Assembly (NCBI GenBank): GCA_018266095.1
Contig: JAFEBC010000439.1
Location: 1-19,248, forward strand
Direction: 5' to 3'
Origin: Deltaproteobacteria bacterium
GTDB taxonomy: Bacteria > Myxococcota > Myxococcia > Myxococcales > 40CM-4-68-19
DNA: 19,248 bases
Part shown: positions 15,622 to 19,248 of the stretch, in pieces
Numbering within the stretch: position 1 is the first letter of the stretch
How the letters are laid out: each line of letters opens with the position of its first letter
Translations under genes and position numbers: made by a program
Notes under the pieces: generated by a model
Database searches by the model: none
What the model was told of the DNA's origin: nothing
Seen by the model: only the letters and a program-made list of their open reading frames with translations

Positions 15622-15650
15622 TAGTTGTGTGTCTGTGGTTGTACTGTGGT
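15622..15650 (+). repeat. Direct repeats with 11-bp spacing upstream of the hybrid kinase
   Basis: CTGTGGT occurs at 15633-15639 and again at 15644-15650, exactly 11 bases apart. A weaker copy, TAGTTGT (4 of 7 matches), lies 11 bases further up at 15622-15628. The whole stretch at 15614-15653 is almost only G and T. Tandem repeats with this spacing are typical of OmpR-family response regulator sites. The repeats end 23 bases before the ATG. Confidence 0.4.
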
Positions 15651-15673
15651 GGACACGGGGAGGGTCCGGAAGC

Positions 15674-17536
15674 ATGAACCGCCATTGGTTCGGCTCGCTC
15701 AGGGCTCGGCTCTTGCTGCTGTTGCTGACGGCGTCGACGCTGCCGCTCGCGGTGACGACCTCCGTCGGATACGAGCGCGCGCGGACGCTGGCTGAGCGCA
15801 ACACCGAGGAGCTGCTCTCGGCGCGGGCCGCCCAGCTCGCGGACTCGCTCGATCACTTCCACGCGCAGTTCATGATGACCGCGGAGCGCGTGGCGCTCCT
15901 CCCGCAGACGCGCGCCATCTTCAATGGCACGCCGGACCAGCAGAAGGCGGCCATCGCCGAGCTCAACGCCACCTTCGCCGTCTACGAGCAGAGCGACGCG
16001 CGCATGCGCGGAGTGGTGATCACCGACCTCACGCAGACCATCATCGCCGCGGGCAAGCCGGCGACGGCGATCGGCAAGAAGCTCTTTCCGCGGCAATTCC
16101 AGGCCGACGTGCTGGCGGGCAAGAGCGGCATCTCCAGCGTCTTCATCTCGCCCTACGACGCCAAGGCCGCGCCCATCCTGAGCTACGGGGCGCCCGTGCG
16201 CGTCGACGGCAAGATCGTGGGCATGGCGCTGGTGGCGGTGAGCGCGAGCGCGTTCTGGGAGATCGTGAGCGCGCTCGACGGCAAGGCGGGCGCGGGCAGC
16301 TTCTCGGTGGTCTTCGACGAGCTGGGCGTGCGCATCGCCCACAGCTTCTCCTCGAGCGAGATCTTCCGGCCCGCGGGGCGCCTCTCGCCGCTGGCCATCG
16401 AGCAGGCGGTGACCGAGAAGCGCTACGGCGAGCACACGCGGGAGATCCTGGAGAAGCCGAGCGAGATGCCGCCCGAGCACGCGCAGGTGATGGGCCTGCA
16501 GCCGGTGGGCCTGCTCAAGGGCGTCTCGAACGCGAACGGCAAGGAGAACTGGGGCTACGGGCACAAGCTCAAGACCGCGCCGTGGACGGTGTTCTTCCTG
16601 GTGCCGACGGAGACGGTCGAGGAGCCGATGCGGCGGCAGCTCCGGCAGACGGCGCTGGTCTCGGCGCTCATCATCGCGCTCGCGCTCCTGGGCGGGCTGT
16701 GGCTGGCGTCGGGGATCAGCGAGCCGCTCAACAAGCTCACCGACGCCACGGAGGCGCTCAAGAAGGGCGATCTCTCGGCGCGCGTGCACATCGAGAACAA
16801 CGGCGAGCTTGGCGCGCTGGCCGGCGCGTTCAACGGCATGGCCAGCGAGCTGCAGAGCGCGCGCACCGAGCTGGAGCTGCAAGTCGCGCGGCGCACGCAG
16901 GCCCTGTCGGAGGCCAAGGCGGATCTGGAGAGGCAGAACCGCGAGCTCGACCTGCGCGGCGCCGAGCTGCGCAGCCAGAAGGTGCGCGACCAGGCGCAGA
17001 CGCAGATGTTGTCCTCGCTGATGGCGCCGGGCGAGCTGGCGAAGGTGCTGTCGGACGGCCTCTCGATCGTGAGCGAGCCCGCGGGGGCGCCGCTCATCGT
17101 CTGCTATCGCCTGGAGGGCCACGAGCTGGTGCCGGCGGGCGCGGCGGGCGTGCCGGTCGAGCGCGCGCACCGCGTGATGCGCGCGGACCTGCCGCCGGAT
17201 CTGTGGACCTCGGGCGTGCGCGTGCTGACCTCGTTGCCGCGCCGTCAAGAGGCCGGAGAGCATCGTGCTCATCCCGCTGGTGGACGGCGGGCGCGCGCTG
17301 GGCCTCGTCGCCGCGGTGTCGTACTCGCCGGAGCCGCCCTCGGTGGAGTTCCTGGGCGACCTCGCGCTCCCGCTCGCGCTGGCCCTGGCGCGGCACGAGC
17401 TGCACCAGAAGACGCTCGACGTCGCCGCCGAGCTGGAGCGGCGCAACGAGGTGCTGCGCCGGCAGGCCGAGGAGCTGCGCGAGCAAGGGAACCAGCTCCT
17501 CTTGCAGAGCAAGGATCTGGAGCAGAAGAACCGTGA
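15674..17536 (+). CDS. Hybrid sensor histidine kinase, N-terminal sensor half (frameshifted near 17240)
   Basis: The ATG at 15674 has GGGGAGGG nine bases upstream. Layout: membrane segment at 12-32; a double-Cache-like periplasmic sensor at about 35-315; membrane segment at 324-346; HAMP at 347-399; a coiled coil at about 400-445 (TELELQVARRTQALSEAKAD); then a GAF-like domain from about 446. Normal sequence ends at about residue 522 (VLTSLP, 17237-17239). After that this frame gives Arg/Ala/Gly-rich nonsense until TGA at 17534-17536. The true continuation (AVKRPESIVLIPLVDGG) is in the next frame from 17241. Removing one base near 17240 joins the two halves into one protein of at least about 1190 residues. 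Read as sequenced, the product has the sensor and HAMP but no kinase domain, so it would be inactive. A sequencing error or a real null mutation are both possible. Confidence 0.88.
   Translation: MNRHWFGSLRARLLLLLLTASTLPLAVTTSVGYERARTLAERNTEELLSARAAQLADSLDHFHAQFMMTAERVALLPQTRAIFNGTPDQQKAAIAELNATFAVYEQSDARMRGVVITDLTQTIIAAGKPATAIGKKLFPRQFQADVLAGKSGISSVFISPYDAKAAPILSYGAPVRVDGKIVGMALVAVSASAFWEIVSALDGKAGAGSFSVVFDELGVRIAHSFSSSEIFRPAGRLSPLAIEQAVTEKRYGEHTREILEKPSEMPPEHAQVMGLQPVGLLKGVSNANGKENWGYGHKLKTAPWTVFFLVPTETVEEPMRRQLRQTALVSALIIALALLGGLWLASGISEPLNKLTDATEALKKGDLSARVHIENNGELGALAGAFNGMASELQSARTELELQVARRTQALSEAKADLERQNRELDLRGAELRSQKVRDQAQTQMLSSLMAPGELAKVLSDGLSIVSEPAGAPLIVCYRLEGHELVPAGAAGVPVERAHRVMRADLPPDLWTSGVRVLTSLPRRQEAGEHRAHPAGGRRARAGPRRRGVVLAGAALGGVPGRPRAPARAGPGAARAAPEDARRRRRAGAAQRGAAPAGRGAARAREPAPLAEQGSGAEEP
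17229..17268 (+). other. Frameshift site within the hybrid kinase
   Basis: Protein-like sequence passes from the frame of 15674 to the frame of 17241 between these limits. The simplest repair is loss of one base in CCGCGCC at about 17237-17243, giving LTSLP-AVKRPESIVL. No slippery heptamer or other programmed frameshifting signal is visible here. Confidence 0.8.
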
Positions 17537-19248
17537 GGTCGCGCGCGCGGACCAGATGAAGTCCGAGTTCCTGGCGAACATGTCGCACGAGCTGCGCACG
17601 CCGCTGAACGCGGTGATCGGCTTCTCCGAGCTCTTGCTCAGCGACCGCCAGCACCGCCTCGAAGGCGACCAGCGGCGCTTCGTGCAGGACATCCACACCA
17701 GCGGGCGGCACCTGCTCGAGCTCATCACCGACCTGCTCGACCTCGCCAAGATCGAATCCGGCGGCACCACGCTGCACCAGAGCTCCATCAGCGCGCTCGA
17801 CGCCATCGACGCCGCCGTGGAATTGCTCACGCCCGCGGCCGAGCAGAAGCACCTCGAGATCACCAACCACGCCACGCCCGATCTGTTCACGAATGCGGAT
17901 CCGGCCAAGCTGCGGCAGGTGCTCCTGAACCTGGGCTCCAACGCGGTGAAGTTCTCCGCCGAGGGCGGGCCCATCGACTTCGGCGCCGAGCGGCAGGACG
18001 GCACCGTGCGCTTCTTCGTGCGCGACGCGGGGCCGGGCATCGACGACTCGCTGATGCCGCGGCTGTTCACGCCGTTCGTGCAGGGCGAGAGCGCGTTCGT
18101 GAAGCGCCACCAGGGCACGGGCCTCGGGCTCGCCATCAGCCGCCGCATCGTCGAGGCCCACGGCGGGACCATCGGCGTCGAGACCAAGCCGGGCCAGGGC
18201 TCGACGTTCTGGTTCACGCTGCCCATCGGGGTCGCGCCGCTCGACGTGGTGCGCGCCAAGCCCGAGGCCATCACGCCGCCGCACGCGCCCTCGTCGATGC
18301 CGCTCATCGTGGTCATCGAGGACGACCCGGCCACGCAGCGGCTCATCGAGGCGTACCTGACGCGCGGCGGCTACCGCATCTCCATGTGCGAGCGCGCGGA
18401 CGGCGCGGCGGCGCTGGTGGACGAGCTGCAGCCCGCGGCGGTGCTGCTCGATCTGAACCTGCACGGCCAGGACGGCCTGCTCGTGCTGGCGGAGCTGAAG
18501 AAGAACCCGTCCACGCGCACCATCCCGGTGGTGATCGAGTCGGTGTTCGCCGACAAGCAGCACGGCCTCGTGCTCGGCGCGGAGGCGCACCTGACCAAGC
18601 CGTTCGACCGCAACGCGCTGCTCGACCGCCTGGCGCAGCTCGTCCGGGTGCGCACCGGCGAGCCGACGCGCGTGCTGCTCATCGACGACGATCCCGCCGT
18701 GGGCGAGATCCTGCGTCCGATGCTGAAGACCGCGGGCTACGAGCTCCTGGTCGCGGTCGAGGGCACGGAGGGGATCGCGGTCGCGGCGGCCGAGAAGCCT
18801 GCGCTCGCCATCGTCGACCTGATGCTGCCGGACATGAGCGGGCTCGACGTGATCGACGCGCTGGCGGCCGACCCGCGCTCCAGTCAGCTCCCGGTGCTGG
18901 TGCTGACGGGCGCCGATCTCACCGAAGAGGAGCGCTCGCGCCTGCTCAAGCGGGTGAACGCGCTGGCGCAGAAGAGCGACTTCTCGGCGGACACGCTGCT
19001 GGACGCGATCGGGCGCGCGGTGGGCAAGAAGGCGGAGCCGGCGCCGCAGGTGAAGGGGCCGCGCATCCTGGTGGTCGACGATCACGATCTCAACCGCGAG
19101 CTGGTGCGCGCCATCCTCGAGCAGGCCAACTACGAGGTCCTGGAGGCCGAGGACGGCGAAGACGGCGGCCGCGTGGCGCGGCGCGAGCGGCCCGAGCTCA
19201 TCCTGCTCGACCTGGCGATGCCCAAGAAGAGCGGCTACGAGATGTTGC
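17241..19248 (+). CDS. Hybrid sensor histidine kinase, catalytic and receiver half (second frame; 3' end cut by window)
   Basis: The frame opens after a TGA at 17226-17228 and runs to the window end without a stop; it continues the preceding sensor half. It holds the end of the GAF-like domain (VLIPLVDGGRALGLVAAV), a coiled coil (ELERRNEVLRRQAEELREQ), HisKA with the phospho-acceptor His at 17586-17588 (MSHELRTPLNAVIGFSE), and HATPase with N-box LLNLGSNAVKF, G1 DAGPGID and G2 GTGLGL (about 18115-18132). Three receiver domains follow: the first with phospho-Asp at 18450-18452 and Lys in LTKPF; the second with Asp at 18816-18818, Thr in LVLTGAD and Lys in AQKSDFS; the third with Asp at 19209-19211, then cut. 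All visible key residues are intact. No good independent start was found (GTG 17265 and ATG 17556 lack ribosome-binding sites), so it is probably not a separate gene. The output partner lies outside the window. Confidence 0.88.

Noticed and set aside
17240..17536. Programmed frameshifting in the hybrid kinase
   Set aside because: I see no slippery heptamer, internal Shine-Dalgarno or stable downstream structure at the join; error or mutation is simpler.
15551..18346. Long minus-strand open frame opposite the hybrid kinase
   Set aside because: Low-complexity Ser/Arg-rich, then Arg/His-rich translation. It stays open across the frameshift only because of GC bias.
1..19248. tRNA, rRNA, CRISPR, transposase or phage genes
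   Set aside because: Looked for and not seen. There are no regularly spaced repeat arrays, and the only repeats are the short ones listed.

Overview
The window is very GC-rich DNA whose gene content suggests a member of the Myxococcota or a close relative. It carries two transmembrane Ser/Thr protein kinases, an orphan histidine kinase, a large hybrid histidine kinase, a secreted Cys-rich LruC-type protein and several starts that look leaderless. The taxon is inferred from style and content; there is no rRNA or other marker to prove it. I see no tRNA, rRNA, insertion sequence, CRISPR array or phage gene.

Left part (1-8025, all +): the 3' end of a large secreted or surface protein with a duplicated Cys-rich module and a C-terminal LruC-like domain; a small ankyrin-repeat protein; an orphan membrane histidine kinase of NtrB-like layout; a single-domain M16 zinc peptidase followed 13 bases later by a rhomboid intramembrane protease with an unusual C-terminal extension; and a 127-residue protein I do not recognise.

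Middle (8026-8594): a 285-base less GC-rich leader region with several short hairpins and a candidate promoter, then a cold-shock protein gene ending in a clear intrinsic terminator. It converges on the next block.

Right-centre (8595-15460, all -): four genes 28, 68 and 29 bases apart. In transcription order they are a PEGA-type Ser/Thr kinase with a good TTGACA promoter, a secreted helical-repeat protein of lower GC, an RlmN-type radical-SAM rRNA methyltransferase, and a second Ser/Thr kinase with an N-terminal zinc finger and a long TPR region. They may be co-transcribed from the kinase promoter, although rlmN also has a candidate promoter of its own.

Right end (15674-19248, +): divergent from the kinase operon is a hybrid histidine kinase with Cache, HAMP, GAF-like, HisKA and HATPase domains and at least three receiver domains. 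As sequenced, a one-base frameshift near 17240 splits it into a sensor half and a catalytic/receiver half, and the window ends inside the third receiver. The 213-base divergent region holds an inverted repeat (CTCACT-N8-AGTGAG) and direct repeats with 11-bp spacing, so it is the most likely place for signal-dependent control. No obviously novel defence or biosynthetic system is visible. The main points of interest are the frameshifted hybrid kinase with its repeat-containing upstream region, the low-GC secreted protein inside the kinase/rlmN block, the peptidase-rhomboid pair, and the duplicated Cys module.
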